Part shown: one piece after another, positions 26,118 to 33,994 of the stretch
Layout: the number at the start of each line of letters is the position of its first letter
Position numbering within the stretch: the stretch's first letter is position 1
NCBI GenBank assembly: GCA_964415175.1
Contig: CAYPYG010000002.1
Coordinates: forward strand, 1 to 64,000
DNA from: UBA2231 sp964415175
GTDB taxonomy: Bacteria > Elusimicrobiota > Elusimicrobia > Elusimicrobiales > UBA9959
Reading direction: 5' to 3'
Length of the DNA: 64,000 nucleotides
Notes under the pieces: model-generated
The model's input: only the letters and a program-made list of their open reading frames with translations
Databases searched by the model: none
Told to the model about the DNA's origin: nothing
Translations under genes and position numbers: made by a program

Positions 26118-26123
26118 TATAAA
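26118..26123 (+). promoter_or_regulatory. -10 box close to the nitroreductase start
   Basis: TATAAA lies in a run of A/T (26113-26127) and ends eight bases before the ATG at 26132, with no SD in between. A leaderless or nearly leaderless mRNA is likely. The same A/T block could also serve the divergent PAS gene. Confidence 0.45.
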
Positions 26124-26131
26124 ATATCGGC

Positions 26132-26683
26132 ATGCCGGAATCCTCCATACTCAAGATAGCCTCCGCCCGGCGCAGCGTGCGCAAGTACCGCCCCGACCCG
26201 GTCCCCCGCGAACTGCTGGACGTCTGCCTGGAAGCCGCGCGGCTCGCGCCGTCGGCCTGCAACGCGCAGCCCTACTCTTTCATCGTCGTCGACGATCCCG
26301 CGCTCAAGGAGAAGCTCGCGGCGGCCGCTTTCGGCGGTATCTATTCCGCCTGCGGGTTCGCGGCCGCGGCGCCGGTCCTGGTCGCGGTGACCGGCAGGAG
26401 GCAGAACCTCACCGCCTGGATCGGCAACCAGGTCCAGGACATAAATTTCCGCTACATGGACATGGGCATAGCGGGCGAGCATTTCGTGCTGGCGGCCGGC
26501 GAACTGGGCCTCGGGACCTGCTGGCTCGGCTGGTTCGACAAAAAGGCCGCGGCCCGGACCCTCGGGCTGCCCGCGGGCGAGAGGCCCGAGGTACTTATAA
26601 GCGTCGGCTGGCCCGGCGAGGAACCCGCCCCGCGCAAACGCAAGACCGCCGACGAATTCAGGCGGTACAACCCCGGTTTATGA
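26132..26683 (+). CDS. Nitroreductase-family FMN oxidoreductase
   Basis: 183 residues. The start SARRSVRKYRPDPVPRELL and LEAARLAPSACNAQPYSFIVVDD are the FMN-binding signature of the nitroreductase fold; GLGTCWLGWFDKKAAARTLGLP near 130-155 is the second flavin contact. These dimeric enzymes reduce nitro groups, quinones or flavins with NAD(P)H. It is at the short end of the family. The stop overlaps the next ATG (ATGA), so it is coupled to a membrane protein. Physiological substrate unknown. Confidence 0.88.
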   Translation: MPESSILKIASARRSVRKYRPDPVPRELLDVCLEAARLAPSACNAQPYSFIVVDDPALKEKLAAAAFGGIYSACGFAAAAPVLVAVTGRRQNLTAWIGNQVQDINFRYMDMGIAGEHFVLAAGELGLGTCWLGWFDKKAAARTLGLPAGERPEVLISVGWPGEEPAPRKRKTADEFRRYNPGL

Positions 26684-27633
26684 TCAAGCACGCATTGACG
26701 ACGCTCCTCCTTCTCTGCCCCGCGGCCGCCGCGGCGCAGGACCCTCTCGCCGCCGACTGCGGCGCGACCCCCGCGGCCGAAGCCTGCGTCGCGAAGCCGA
26801 AGAACACCGATATTTTCGGCCTGCCCGCCGCCCCCGTCCGGACGGAAAGTAAAGCCGGAGCGGCGCCCGCGAAAACCTCCGGCGCCGCGAAAAAGACCGC
26901 CCCCCCCAGGGGAACGCGGAGCGGGGCAGCCGCCGAAGGGACCGCGGCGGGAGCGCGGGACGCCGGCGAACTCCCGGATTTCTCGCGGCTCCAGCGCGCC
27001 TCGACGGCGCTCCATCTCTGGCTCGGCCTGGCCTTCATCCTGCTGGCGGCCGCCGAAGCCTTCGCCGCCGACAATCCCGGCTGGACCAGGACGGCGACGG
27101 CCGGCGCGGCCGGTTCTTTCCTGCTGGTCCTGGCCGCCGTCCTCCTCTCCTGGCGGGAGCTTGGGACGGAAGCCCGCGCGCTCCTTTCGTTCAAGCCGGG
27201 CTTTCTCCTCTATTACGCCTCCGCCCTGCTGGCCGGCTCCGCCGCGCTGGCCCTGCTGCTGCACCGCGCGGCCGGACCGGCGGGCCGCGGTTTCTGGGGC
27301 GCGGCGGCCGCGTTCCTGCTGGCCGCCTCGGGCGGCCTGCTGCTGGCGGTGCACCTCAAGGTCAACGCCGCGGCCGCCGTCGAGGTCATGACCGGCCACG
27401 TTCCCGTCGGGGCGGCGCTGCTGGCCGCCGGCGCCGCCGCGGTCTTCCGCCTCTTCCGTCCCTCCCGTCCCGCGCGGGCGGCTCTGGCCGTCTTTCTTTT
27501 CATCGCCGGCGCGATGTCCGGGCTCTACAGGGAGAACCCGGAGGCTTTCTCGCCCGAGATACACGATGTCGTCGCCGTCGGCGGGGCCGGGAGTCCCGAT
27601 GAAGCTGCTGATAAGAAGGGCCCTCGCGGCTGA
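26680..27633 (+). CDS. Membrane protein with signal peptide and six-helix domain, unknown
   Basis: 317 residues. A signal peptide (MIKHALTTLLLLCPAAAAAQ) leads to a low-complexity Ala/Thr/Lys/Pro segment (to about 105), then about six hydrophobic helices (110-305). The helical half looks like small DUF2231-type or cytochrome-b561-like membrane domains; several His residues (HLWLG, LLHRAAG, VHLKV, TGHVPVG) sit in or next to helices and could hold heme, but this is inference. It overlaps the nitroreductase stop by four bases and the pyrC start by 35 bases, so it is embedded in one transcript with both. Confidence 0.65.
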   Translation: MIKHALTTLLLLCPAAAAAQDPLAADCGATPAAEACVAKPKNTDIFGLPAAPVRTESKAGAAPAKTSGAAKKTAPPRGTRSGAAAEGTAAGARDAGELPDFSRLQRASTALHLWLGLAFILLAAAEAFAADNPGWTRTATAGAAGSFLLVLAAVLLSWRELGTEARALLSFKPGFLLYYASALLAGSAALALLLHRAAGPAGRGFWGAAAAFLLAASGGLLLAVHLKVNAAAAVEVMTGHVPVGAALLAAGAAAVFRLFRPSRPARAALAVFLFIAGAMSGLYRENPEAFSPEIHDVVAVGGAGSPDEAADKKGPRG

Positions 27634-28882
27634 TCCCGCGCTGGGCCCGGAGAAGGTCCGCGACCTTCTCGCCGAGAACGGCAGGATAACCAGGATAGCC
27701 GCGAGGATAACCCCTCCGCGGGACTGCGCCGTCGTCGACGCGCGCGGCCTCTGGCTGTTCCCCGGCTTCGTGGACGCGCACGCGCACGCGAGGGAGCCCG
27801 GCGGAGAACGGGCCGAGGACTTCCGCAGCCTGGGGCGCGCCGCCGCGGCCGGCGGCGTCACCTCGGCGCTGGCCATGCCCAACACCTCCCCGCCCTGCGA
27901 TTCCCCCTCCCTGCTGAAGGACCTCCGCGCGCGGGCGCGGACGAAATGCGCCGTGAACCTGTTCTTCGCCGCCGCCCTGACCAGAGGGCGCGCGGGCCGG
28001 GCCCTCGCCGGCCTGGAGGAACTGTCCTCGGCCGGCGCGGCCGCCTTCACCGACGACGGCGGCTGGCTCTCCGACAGGGGCCTCTTCGAGGAGGCGCTGC
28101 GCAGGGCCTGGGACCTGGGCGTCCCCGTTCTCCAGCATTCGGAGGACTTCTCCGTCACCGGCCCCGGCGTAGTCAACCTCGGCCCGGTCTCCCGGCGTCT
28201 CGGGCTGCCGGGAATAGACCGCCGCGCCGAGACGCTGGCGGTAAAGTCCGACCTGGCCGCGCTGCGCCGCGCGGGAGGGCGCCTCCACATCCAGCACCTG
28301 AGCTGCGCGGCCTCCGTCGGGCTGCTGCGCCGCGCCAAGGCCGCCGGCCTGCCGGTCACCGCCGAGACCTGCCCGCATTATATCGCGCTGACCGAGAACG
28401 ACGTCCCCGCGGGCGGGGCCGACCTGAAGATGAAGCCGCCGCTGCGCGCGGAAGCCGACAGGCGGGCCCTGATAAAAGGCCTGGCCGACGGGACCATAGA
28501 CATGGTCGCCACCGATCACGCCCCTCACCCGGCGGCCGAAAAAGCGAAGGGCCTCCTGCGCGCCCCTTTCGGCGTCATCGGGCTGGAGACCCTGGCCGCC
28601 GCCTGCCTGACCCACCTGGTCTTCCCCGGCCATATAAGCCGCGCGCGCCTGACGGAACTCCTCTCCTCCAATCCGGCCGGACTGCTGGGCCTGCGGACCA
28701 AGGGCTCCCTGCTGCCCGGCATGGACGCCGACCTCGCGCTCATCGACCCGACGGCGGAATACGAAGTGAAACCTCCCTTTTTCTCCAGGTCGGAGAACTC
28801 CCCTTTCAAAGGCCGCAGGCTGCGCGGCGCCGTAGTCCTTACCGTTTCGGCGGGGCGCGTCGTATACAGGAGGCGCCGCTGA
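27599..28882 (+). CDS. pyrC: Dihydroorotase
   Basis: 427 residues, the class I (long) form. It cyclises carbamoyl aspartate to dihydroorotate. Metal and substrate residues are seen in FVDAHAHAREPG (near 52-63), VLQHSEDF, IQHLSC, ETCPHYIALTE and the catalytic ATDHAPHP (near 305). The first metal pair is HAH. The start at 27599 (MKLLIRR) lies inside the end of the preceding membrane-protein gene. It heads the four-gene pyr block, with TGATG overlap to pyrD. Confidence 0.94.
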   Translation: MKLLIRRALAADPALGPEKVRDLLAENGRITRIAARITPPRDCAVVDARGLWLFPGFVDAHAHAREPGGERAEDFRSLGRAAAAGGVTSALAMPNTSPPCDSPSLLKDLRARARTKCAVNLFFAAALTRGRAGRALAGLEELSSAGAAAFTDDGGWLSDRGLFEEALRRAWDLGVPVLQHSEDFSVTGPGVVNLGPVSRRLGLPGIDRRAETLAVKSDLAALRRAGGRLHIQHLSCAASVGLLRRAKAAGLPVTAETCPHYIALTENDVPAGGADLKMKPPLRAEADRRALIKGLADGTIDMVATDHAPHPAAEKAKGLLRAPFGVIGLETLAAACLTHLVFPGHISRARLTELLSSNPAGLLGLRTKGSLLPGMDADLALIDPTAEYEVKPPFFSRSENSPFKGRRLRGAVVLTVSAGRVVYRRRR

Positions 28883-29916
28883 TGGGGTCCTTATACGAGA
28901 AACTCGCCAAACCGGTCCTTTTCGTCCTGGACCCGGAGACGGCCCACGACGCCGCGGTGCTGGCCTCCAGGACCTCCTGGGCCTTCAGGCTGCCGGCCCT
29001 GGCCATGCGCGCGCTCTGCGCGGCGCCGCAGAGGCCGGCGAGGGTGGCGGGCCTCGATTTCCCCAATCCCGTCGGGCTGGCCGCCGGCTTCGACAAGGAC
29101 TGCGAGTGCTATCCCTTCCTCGAATCGCTGGGCTTCGGCTTCCTGGAGCTGGGCACGGTGACGCTGCGGCCGCAGCCCGGCAACCCCAGGCCGCGGCTGT
29201 TCCGCCTGCCGGAGAAGGGAGCCCTGCTCAACCGGATGGGCTTCAATAACCGCGGGGCCCTGGCCGCCGCGGAGAACCTGCGGCGGCTGGGCAGGCGCCG
29301 CGCGCCGCTGGGCGTCAACATCGGCAAGAACGCCGACTGCCCGCTGGACCAGGCCCGGGACAATTACCTGGAGGCGCTCAAGGTCCTTTATCCTTACGGC
29401 GATTACTTCGCCGTCAACATCAGTTCTCCCAACACGAAGCAGCTGCGCGAGCTGCACCGGCCGGAATACCTGGAGCCGCTGCTCGACGCCCTGCTCGGCT
29501 TCGCCGCCTCTCGGCCGGAAAGGAAGCCGGTGTTCATAAAACTGGCCCCGGACCTGTCGCCGGCCGAAACGGAAGCCTGCGCGCGGCTGATCGCCGGCCG
29601 CGGCGCCGGGATCATCGTCTCCAACACGACGGTCTCGCGCGAGGGACTGGAGCGCCGCTGGGAGCACGAGGCCGGCGGCCTGAGCGGCTCCCCGCTCCGG
29701 GAAATGGCGCGCACCTCGCTCAAGGCCGCGCTCGAAGGCGCCGCCGGCGCGCCGGTCATCGCCTCGGGCGGGATAATGGAGTCGGAGGAAGCGGCCTGGC
29801 GGCTGCGCGAGGGCGCGGCGCTGGTGCAGGTCTACACCGGCCTCGTCTACGGCGGCCCGTTCTTCGTGAAGAGCATACTGGAGCATCTCGCCGGCAAGGA
29901 GGCAGCCGATGCCTGA
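28882..29916 (+). CDS. pyrD: Dihydroorotate dehydrogenase, class 2 (quinone)
   Basis: 344 residues. The N-terminal helical extension MGSLYEKLAKPVLFVLDPETAHD marks the membrane-associated class 2 enzymes that give electrons to quinone. FMN and catalytic features are GLAAGFDKD, MGFNNRG, NISSPNTKQLRELH (with the Ser base of class 2), FIKLAPDL, VSNTT and VIASGGIMESEEA. It starts inside the pyrC stop and overlaps pyrF by eight bases, so expression is tightly linked. Confidence 0.95.
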   Translation: MGSLYEKLAKPVLFVLDPETAHDAAVLASRTSWAFRLPALAMRALCAAPQRPARVAGLDFPNPVGLAAGFDKDCECYPFLESLGFGFLELGTVTLRPQPGNPRPRLFRLPEKGALLNRMGFNNRGALAAAENLRRLGRRRAPLGVNIGKNADCPLDQARDNYLEALKVLYPYGDYFAVNISSPNTKQLRELHRPEYLEPLLDALLGFAASRPERKPVFIKLAPDLSPAETEACARLIAGRGAGIIVSNTTVSREGLERRWEHEAGGLSGSPLREMARTSLKAALEGAAGAPVIASGGIMESEEAAWRLREGAALVQVYTGLVYGGPFFVKSILEHLAGKEAADA

Positions 29917-30586
29917 AACAAGACTGATAATCGCCCTCGACGTGCCCACGATGGAAGCGGAGCGGGAAATTCTTGAAAAGCTCAAAGGCCTGCCCGTCTA
30001 TTACAAACTGGGGCCCGCGCTTTTCACCGGGGCCGGACCGGCCTGCGTGGAGCTGGCCAACAAGTACGGCCAGGGTGTTTTCCTCGACCTCAAGCTGCAC
30101 GATATCCCCAACACGGTCAAAAGCGCCGTCGAACAGGCCGCCCGGCTGGGCGTCTTCTCCCTTTCCGTCCACTCCTCCGGCGGGCCGGAGATGCTGCGCG
30201 CGGCGGCCGCCGTGCCCGGCAGGCCTAAACTGTGGGGCATCACCGTGCTGACCAGCTTCGACGAGGCGTCCTTCGCGCGCGTCGGTTTCCGCCAGGGTAC
30301 GGCCGCGGCCGCGGAGTCGCTGGCCTCGCTCGCGCGCGAATGCGGGCTCGACGGCGCGGTCTGTTCCCCCGGCGAGGCCGCGCGCCTGCGCGCGCTGCTC
30401 GGCGCCGGCGCGGAGATAATAACGCCCGGCATACGCCGCGCGGCCGGCGGGGACGACCAGAAGCGCACGACGACGCCGCGCGAGGCGGCGGCCGCCGGGG
30501 CGGATTACATCGTCGTCGGCCGCCCGGTGCTCGGCGCGGCCGACCCGGCCGCCGAGACCGCGGCCATACTGGGGGAGATCTCATGA
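29909..30586 (+). CDS. pyrF: Orotidine-5'-phosphate decarboxylase
   Basis: 225 residues, type 1. It makes UMP from OMP. The catalytic tetrad is visible: Asp in LIIALDVP, Lys in YKLGPALF, and Asp-x-Lys-x-x-Asp in FLDLKLHDIPNTV. The phosphate-binding end is TPGIRRAAGGDDQKRTTTPREA and DYIVVGRPVLGA. It overlaps pyrD and pyrE by a few bases at each end. Confidence 0.95.
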   Translation: MPETRLIIALDVPTMEAEREILEKLKGLPVYYKLGPALFTGAGPACVELANKYGQGVFLDLKLHDIPNTVKSAVEQAARLGVFSLSVHSSGGPEMLRAAAAVPGRPKLWGITVLTSFDEASFARVGFRQGTAAAAESLASLARECGLDGAVCSPGEAARLRALLGAGAEIITPGIRRAAGGDDQKRTTTPREAAAAGADYIVVGRPVLGAADPAAETAAILGEIS

Positions 30587-31152
30587 AGAAGGACCTGCTG
30601 GAGACGCTGAAAGAGAAAGGCGCGCTGCTCGGCGGACATTTCCTCCTCTCGTCCGGACTGCACAGCCCGGACTACGTGCAATGCGCCCTGGCGCTCAAGG
30701 ACACCGCGCTGGCGCGGGAGCTGGGGAAGGACCTGGCCGCGCTCTGGAAGGGCGAAAAGCCCGACGCGGTGCTCTCGCCCGCGATGGGCGGCCTCATCAT
30801 AGGCCACGAAACGGCGGCCGCGCTCGGCGTGGATTTCCTTTTCGCGGAAAGACAGGAAGGGCGGTTGACGCTGCGCCGCGGCTTCTCGCTTCCGGCCGGC
30901 TCGCGCGTCGTGATAGTGGAGGACGTGTTCACCACCGGCAAGTCCACGATGGAGACAGAGGAACTGGCGCGGGGCCTGGGGATAAAAGCGCTGGGGGCGC
31001 TGTCGATGATAGACCGCACGGCCAAGCCCGCCTTCCCTTTCCCGTCGGCGAGCCTGCTCAGACTGGCGCTCACGGTGTACGAGCCCGCGGTCTGCCCGCT
31101 CTGCGCCGCCGGCGCGCCCCTGGTAAAGCCCGGGTCGAGAACGGCGCGCTAG
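30583..31152 (+). CDS. pyrE: Orotate phosphoribosyltransferase
   Basis: 189 residues. It joins orotate and PRPP to OMP. The PRPP loop is VVIVEDVFTTGKST (near 108-121), and GHFLLSSGLHSPDYVQCAL near the start is the family opening. The end has VCPLCAAGAPLVKPGSR, a two-Cys motif also common in this subgroup. The start overlaps the pyrF stop (ATGA). It ends in a CTAG shared with the stop of the convergent ccdA gene. Confidence 0.95.
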   Translation: MKKDLLETLKEKGALLGGHFLLSSGLHSPDYVQCALALKDTALARELGKDLAALWKGEKPDAVLSPAMGGLIIGHETAAALGVDFLFAERQEGRLTLRRGFSLPAGSRVVIVEDVFTTGKSTMETEELARGLGIKALGALSMIDRTAKPAFPFPSASLLRLALTVYEPAVCPLCAAGAPLVKPGSRTAR

Positions 31153-31829
31153 CCGACGAACATCAGCCGGTCCGCCATCAGCAGAACGCCGAAGACGACG
31201 AGCACCGCGCCCGCCGCGATCTCGACCTTGCGCACTCCCCCGCGGAACTTCGCCAGAAAGCCGAAGACCGGCACGGTCAGCCAGGCGGCCGCCAGGAAAG
31301 GCGCCGCCAATCCGAGCGAATAGACGAAAAGCAGCGCCATTCCCCTGCCCACTTCCTGCCCCGCGGCCAGCACCAGTATGCCCGCCAGTATCGGGCCGAT
31401 GCAGGGCGACCAGCCCAGCGCGAAGGCGAAGCCCATCAGGAAAGCCCCGAAATGAGTGCCGCTGAATTTTTTAAGCGGCACCCGTTTCTCGTAATTGAAG
31501 AGCTTCAGTTCGAACAGACCCGTCATCTGCAGGCCCATGACGACCATCAGCGCGCCGAGGGCCTTCATGAGCGGCCCGCGCCAGGCGTCGAGCAGCATGC
31601 CGACGGCCGAAGCGGCCGCCCCCAGCAGCGTGAAGGCTATGACGAAACCGGCGCAGAAAAGCAGCGCGCCTTTGAGGACGCCCCGGGACAGGCGGCCTTC
31701 GGAATCTTTCAGCAGTTCCGAGGCGGAATAGCCGCTTATCAGCGAAAGGTAGCCCGGCAGCAGCGGCAGTATGCACGGGGAAAGGAAAGACGCGGCGCCG
31801 GCGCCGAAGGCCGCCAGGAACTGGGTCAC
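31149..31829 (-). CDS. ccdA: CcdA-type thiol-disulphide transmembrane transporter
   Basis: 226 residues with six membrane helices. Two equivalent segments carry the reactive cysteines, FLSPCILPLLPGYLSLISGY (near 17-36) and LGWSPCIGPILAGIL (near 140), as in CcdA/DsbD, which move electrons from cytoplasmic thioredoxin to periplasmic thiols for cytochrome c maturation or disulphide isomerisation. I place the start at the GTG overlapping the kdsC stop (GTGA) because homology begins at TQFLAAFGAGAASFLSPC; longer ORF versions only read kdsC DNA. Confidence 0.9.
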   Translation of the reverse strand: MTQFLAAFGAGAASFLSPCILPLLPGYLSLISGYSASELLKDSEGRLSRGVLKGALLFCAGFVIAFTLLGAAASAVGMLLDAWRGPLMKALGALMVVMGLQMTGLFELKLFNYEKRVPLKKFSGTHFGAFLMGFAFALGWSPCIGPILAGILVLAAGQEVGRGMALLFVYSLGLAAPFLAAAWLTVPVFGFLAKFRGGVRKVEIAAGAVLVVFGVLLMADRLMFVG

Positions 31830-32482
31830 CGGTCCTTGCCTTTTCCCGCCCGGGACCCGCCCGTTCCGCCGGCGGCCGCTTTTTTTCTCTCCGAATAACG
31901 GACGATCTTCATCGGCGGCTTGGCCGGCGAAGGCCAATGCGCCGTCTCGACGCATTTCATGATCTCCTTCATCCTGCCCTGCGCGGAGAGTATCAGGTCG
32001 CAGACCTCGCGTACCGCGCCCAGCCCCCCCTCCTTGCGGGCCGTGAAATGGGAGGCCGCCTTGACCTCGGGCAGGGCGTTGGCCGGAGCGCAGGCGAGCC
32101 CGGCCCGGCGCAGCAGCGGAATATCCGTCCAGTCGTCGCCGATATAGGCCAGCTGCGAAGGCTTCAGCCCTTCGGCGGAAAGGATCTCCTCCATCGGGGT
32201 CAGCTTGGAGAGAAAGCCGAGATACGAGTAGGTCATGCCGAGCTGCGCGGCGCGCTCCTCCGTGCCGGGGGATTCCCTCCCCGTTATGACGCCGGTCCTT
32301 ATGCCGAAATTATTGAGCAGACGAAGGCCTATGCCGTCGAGCGCGTGGAAGGCCTTGAACTCGACCATCCCGCCGCCGCGGCCGGGGATGTAGTACATCT
32401 TGCCGTCGGTCAGCACGCCGTCCACGTCCATCAGGACTATCTTTATCCCGCGCGCGCGCGCGGCCAGGTCTCGCTTCTTCAC
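31826..32482 (-). CDS. kdsC: KdsC-like HAD phosphatase (KDO-8-phosphate phosphatase)
   Basis: 218 residues. HAD motif I is VLMDVDGVLTDG, motif II is VITGRES, and motif IV is IGDDWTDIPLL. This is the cap-less C0 HAD type that removes phosphate from KDO-8-P for lipid A core, as a tetramer. The tail after about 165 is longer than usual and basic (ERKKAAAGGTGGSRAGKGKDR). The GTG start at 32482 overlaps the upstream epimerase stop and has GGAGG before it; an ATG at 32500 is an alternative. Neighbours suggest surface-sugar synthesis. Confidence 0.88.
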   Translation of the reverse strand: MKKRDLAARARGIKIVLMDVDGVLTDGKMYYIPGRGGGMVEFKAFHALDGIGLRLLNNFGIRTGVITGRESPGTEERAAQLGMTYSYLGFLSKLTPMEEILSAEGLKPSQLAYIGDDWTDIPLLRRAGLACAPANALPEVKAASHFTARKEGGLGAVREVCDLILSAQGRMKEIMKCVETAHWPSPAKPPMKIVRYSERKKAAAGGTGGSRAGKGKDR

Positions 32483-33480
32483 TTGGCCTCCATCTTCCAT
32501 TTCTCGGCCAGCGCCAGCTCGGCCTTGCGGCCGGCGTAGTTCTCCGGCGCCGGGCCGGTATATCTGAAAAGGAACCAGTCTATCGATTCTTTGAGCATCC
32601 GCTCCGCGGGGGAAGGCCGCCAGTCGAGCTCCTTGAGCGCCTTCGAAACGTCGAGCGTGAAATCCCCCCCGCCCGACAGCGGCGAGGCGGCGGGCGTCCA
32701 GCCGTTCTCTTTCAGCCAGTCCTTCGGAGGGGTCAGGATCGCCGCGTCGCGGTGCATGATGCGGGCCGAAAGCTTTACGAGATCCTCCAGCGACAGCGTC
32801 TCGCCGCCGGCGATATTGAAAGCGGTCCCCGGCCCGGCTCCGCAGCCGAGGAGGGCGGAGAAAGCCGCCGCCAGGTCGGAAGAAAAAGCGTAACTGGCCC
32901 GGAACGCGGCGCCGGGCAGGAACAGCGGGCCGCCGTCGGCCAGACGCAGCCAGTAGGAATAGGCGCGCAGGGTATGATCGCGCGGGCCGATGACCACGGG
33001 CGGCCGCACCATCAGGACGGGGAACGAGATCTTTTCCGCCGCGTTCAGGAAGACCTTCTCGGCTTCCGCCTTGCCGGAGGCGTAATCGTAGTAGGGGGTC
33101 CGGCGCGGCGCGGTCTTCGGCGGCAGCAGGGCCGTCATGTTCTCGCGGTAAGGAGTGGGGGCCGAGTCCAGCGTGGAATATACGGCGGACGAGCTGGTAA
33201 AGACGTAAAGGCCGACCCGGCCGCTGAAGACCCTGACGGCCTTCTCGGCGTCGGCGGCGTTGTAGCAGATATTGTCTATGACGGCGTCCCAGCGGTCCAC
33301 CGACATGCGCACCAGGTCGGCCTCCACCGTGCGGTCCCCCCGCGACTGGCGGATATCGAGATGCAGGTCGGGCACGGGGCAGCGGCGGGAGAAAACGGTG
33401 ACCTCATGCCCCTCCTTGCGGAGCAGGTTGGCCGTTTCGAGACCGAAAAAACTTGTACCGCCCAATATGAGTATCTTCAT
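32479..33480 (-). CDS. NAD-dependent epimerase/dehydratase (extended SDR)
   Basis: 333 residues. The Rossmann start is MKILILGGTSFFGLETANLL, slightly different from the usual GxxGxxG. The catalytic Tyr-x-x-x-Lys is YASGKAE (near 138-142), with Ser in FTSSSAVY. It resembles nucleotide-sugar epimerases/reductases and chloroplast mRNA-binding-like SDRs; sugar unknown. It leads an overlapping minus-strand operon with kdsC and ccdA. TATAAT on the minus strand (33508-33503) lies about 23 bases upstream. Confidence 0.85.
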   Translation of the reverse strand: MKILILGGTSFFGLETANLLRKEGHEVTVFSRRCPVPDLHLDIRQSRGDRTVEADLVRMSVDRWDAVIDNICYNAADAEKAVRVFSGRVGLYVFTSSSAVYSTLDSAPTPYRENMTALLPPKTAPRRTPYYDYASGKAEAEKVFLNAAEKISFPVLMVRPPVVIGPRDHTLRAYSYWLRLADGGPLFLPGAAFRASYAFSSDLAAAFSALLGCGAGPGTAFNIAGGETLSLEDLVKLSARIMHRDAAILTPPKDWLKENGWTPAASPLSGGGDFTLDVSKALKELDWRPSPAERMLKESIDWFLFRYTGPAPENYAGRKAELALAEKWKMEAK

Positions 33481-33502
33481 ATATCCAAAGCGCCTGTTCC
33501 TT

Positions 33503-33508
33503 ATTATA
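33503..33508 (-). promoter_or_regulatory. -10 box for the epimerase-kdsC-ccdA operon
   Basis: A perfect TATAAT on the minus strand, 22 bases before the epimerase ATG. A paired -35 could lie near 33526-33531 but is not clear. The first GTTAAC box pair (33545-33560) lies about 40 bases upstream of this -10, so the small DNA-binding protein may act on both directions. Confidence 0.5.
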
Positions 33509-33544
33509 TTAAGCGGCCGCCCCGCCGGTCAAACCGGCATTCTG

Positions 33545-33560
33545 GTTAACTATAGTTAAC
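33545..33560. promoter_or_regulatory. Operator-like palindrome O1 (two GTTAAC boxes)
   Basis: GTTAACTATAGTTAAC is a perfect 16-base palindrome made of two GTTAAC boxes whose starts are exactly 10 bases apart. The same spacing recurs at O2 (33629-33644). Each box is itself a 6-base palindrome. It lies between the epimerase operon and the small HTH gene. Confidence 0.6.
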
Positions 33561-33596
33561 AGCCCTTACGGCCAGCATGATCAAATGATACGGGCC

Positions 33597-33644
33597 TTGA
33601 CTTCACCTGGCTATTTTATGTTACTATGGTTAACACAGGTTAAC
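33597..33644 (+). promoter_or_regulatory. Promoter and operator O2 (GTTAAC x2) of the small HTH gene
   Basis: TTGACT (33597-33602) is a good -35; TATGTT (33617-33622) or TACTAT (33622-33627) would be the -10, though the spacers (14 or 19) are not ideal. Two GTTAAC boxes at 33629-33634 and 33639-33644, again 10 bases apart, lie over the expected transcription start and end one base before the ATG at 33646. A protein bound there would block transcription. This points to autoregulation. Confidence 0.55.
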
Positions 33645-33645
33645 A

Positions 33646-33930
33646 ATGCCAGGAGACTTCCTTTCGATACCAGAGGCGGCCGCGATACTCGGCGTCTCCC
33701 GCATAGCCGTTTTCAAGCGGGTCAAAAGCGGGCAGATCCCCGCCTTCCGGGCGGGAAGGGCCTGGGTCATCGCCAGGCGGGACATATCCGCGCCGGCCGT
33801 CCCGCAGGCCGCGGCCGGGAGCGCCGTCGCTCCCGCGGCGCGGAGCCGGACGCAAAAGCCTCCACCCTCCCCCCCTTCGCCTCCGCCTCCGGCGGACCCC
33901 GGGGACCTCGACTCGATGGGCTGGGATTAA
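33646..33930 (+). CDS. Small excisionase-type helix-turn-helix DNA-binding protein
   Basis: 94 residues. Residues 5-48 form a MerR/excisionase-like winged helix: FLSIPEAAAILGVSRIAVFK, then VKSGQIPAFRAGRAWVIARRDI. The rest is a Pro/Ala/Ser-rich tail ending in acidic GDLDSMGWD. Such proteins bind DNA as small dimers and often regulate themselves. There is no SD; the ATG comes straight after operator box O2, so the message is leaderless or has a leader of only a few bases. It stands alone between a divergent sugar operon and a prohibitin-like gene. No integrase is nearby, so an excisionase role in mobility is not supported. Confidence 0.75.
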   Translation: MPGDFLSIPEAAAILGVSRIAVFKRVKSGQIPAFRAGRAWVIARRDISAPAVPQAAAGSAVAPAARSRTQKPPPSPPSPPPPADPGDLDSMGWD

Positions 33931-33982
33931 CGCGTCCCCGTCGGTTTCGCCGCCCGGATTTGCCAGGCCGGCGCTTTAAAGT

Positions 33983-33988
33983 TATAAT
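33983..33988 (+). promoter_or_regulatory. -10 box for a probably leaderless prohibitin-like mRNA
   Basis: Perfect TATAAT ending six bases before the ATG at 33995, same geometry as at 10758. No SD between. Confidence 0.55.
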
Positions 33989-33994
33989 TCGTCC

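Noticed and set aside
33646..33930. Excisionase of a mobile element
   Set aside because: The fold fits, but there is no integrase, attachment site or phage gene nearby; a local regulator is more likely.
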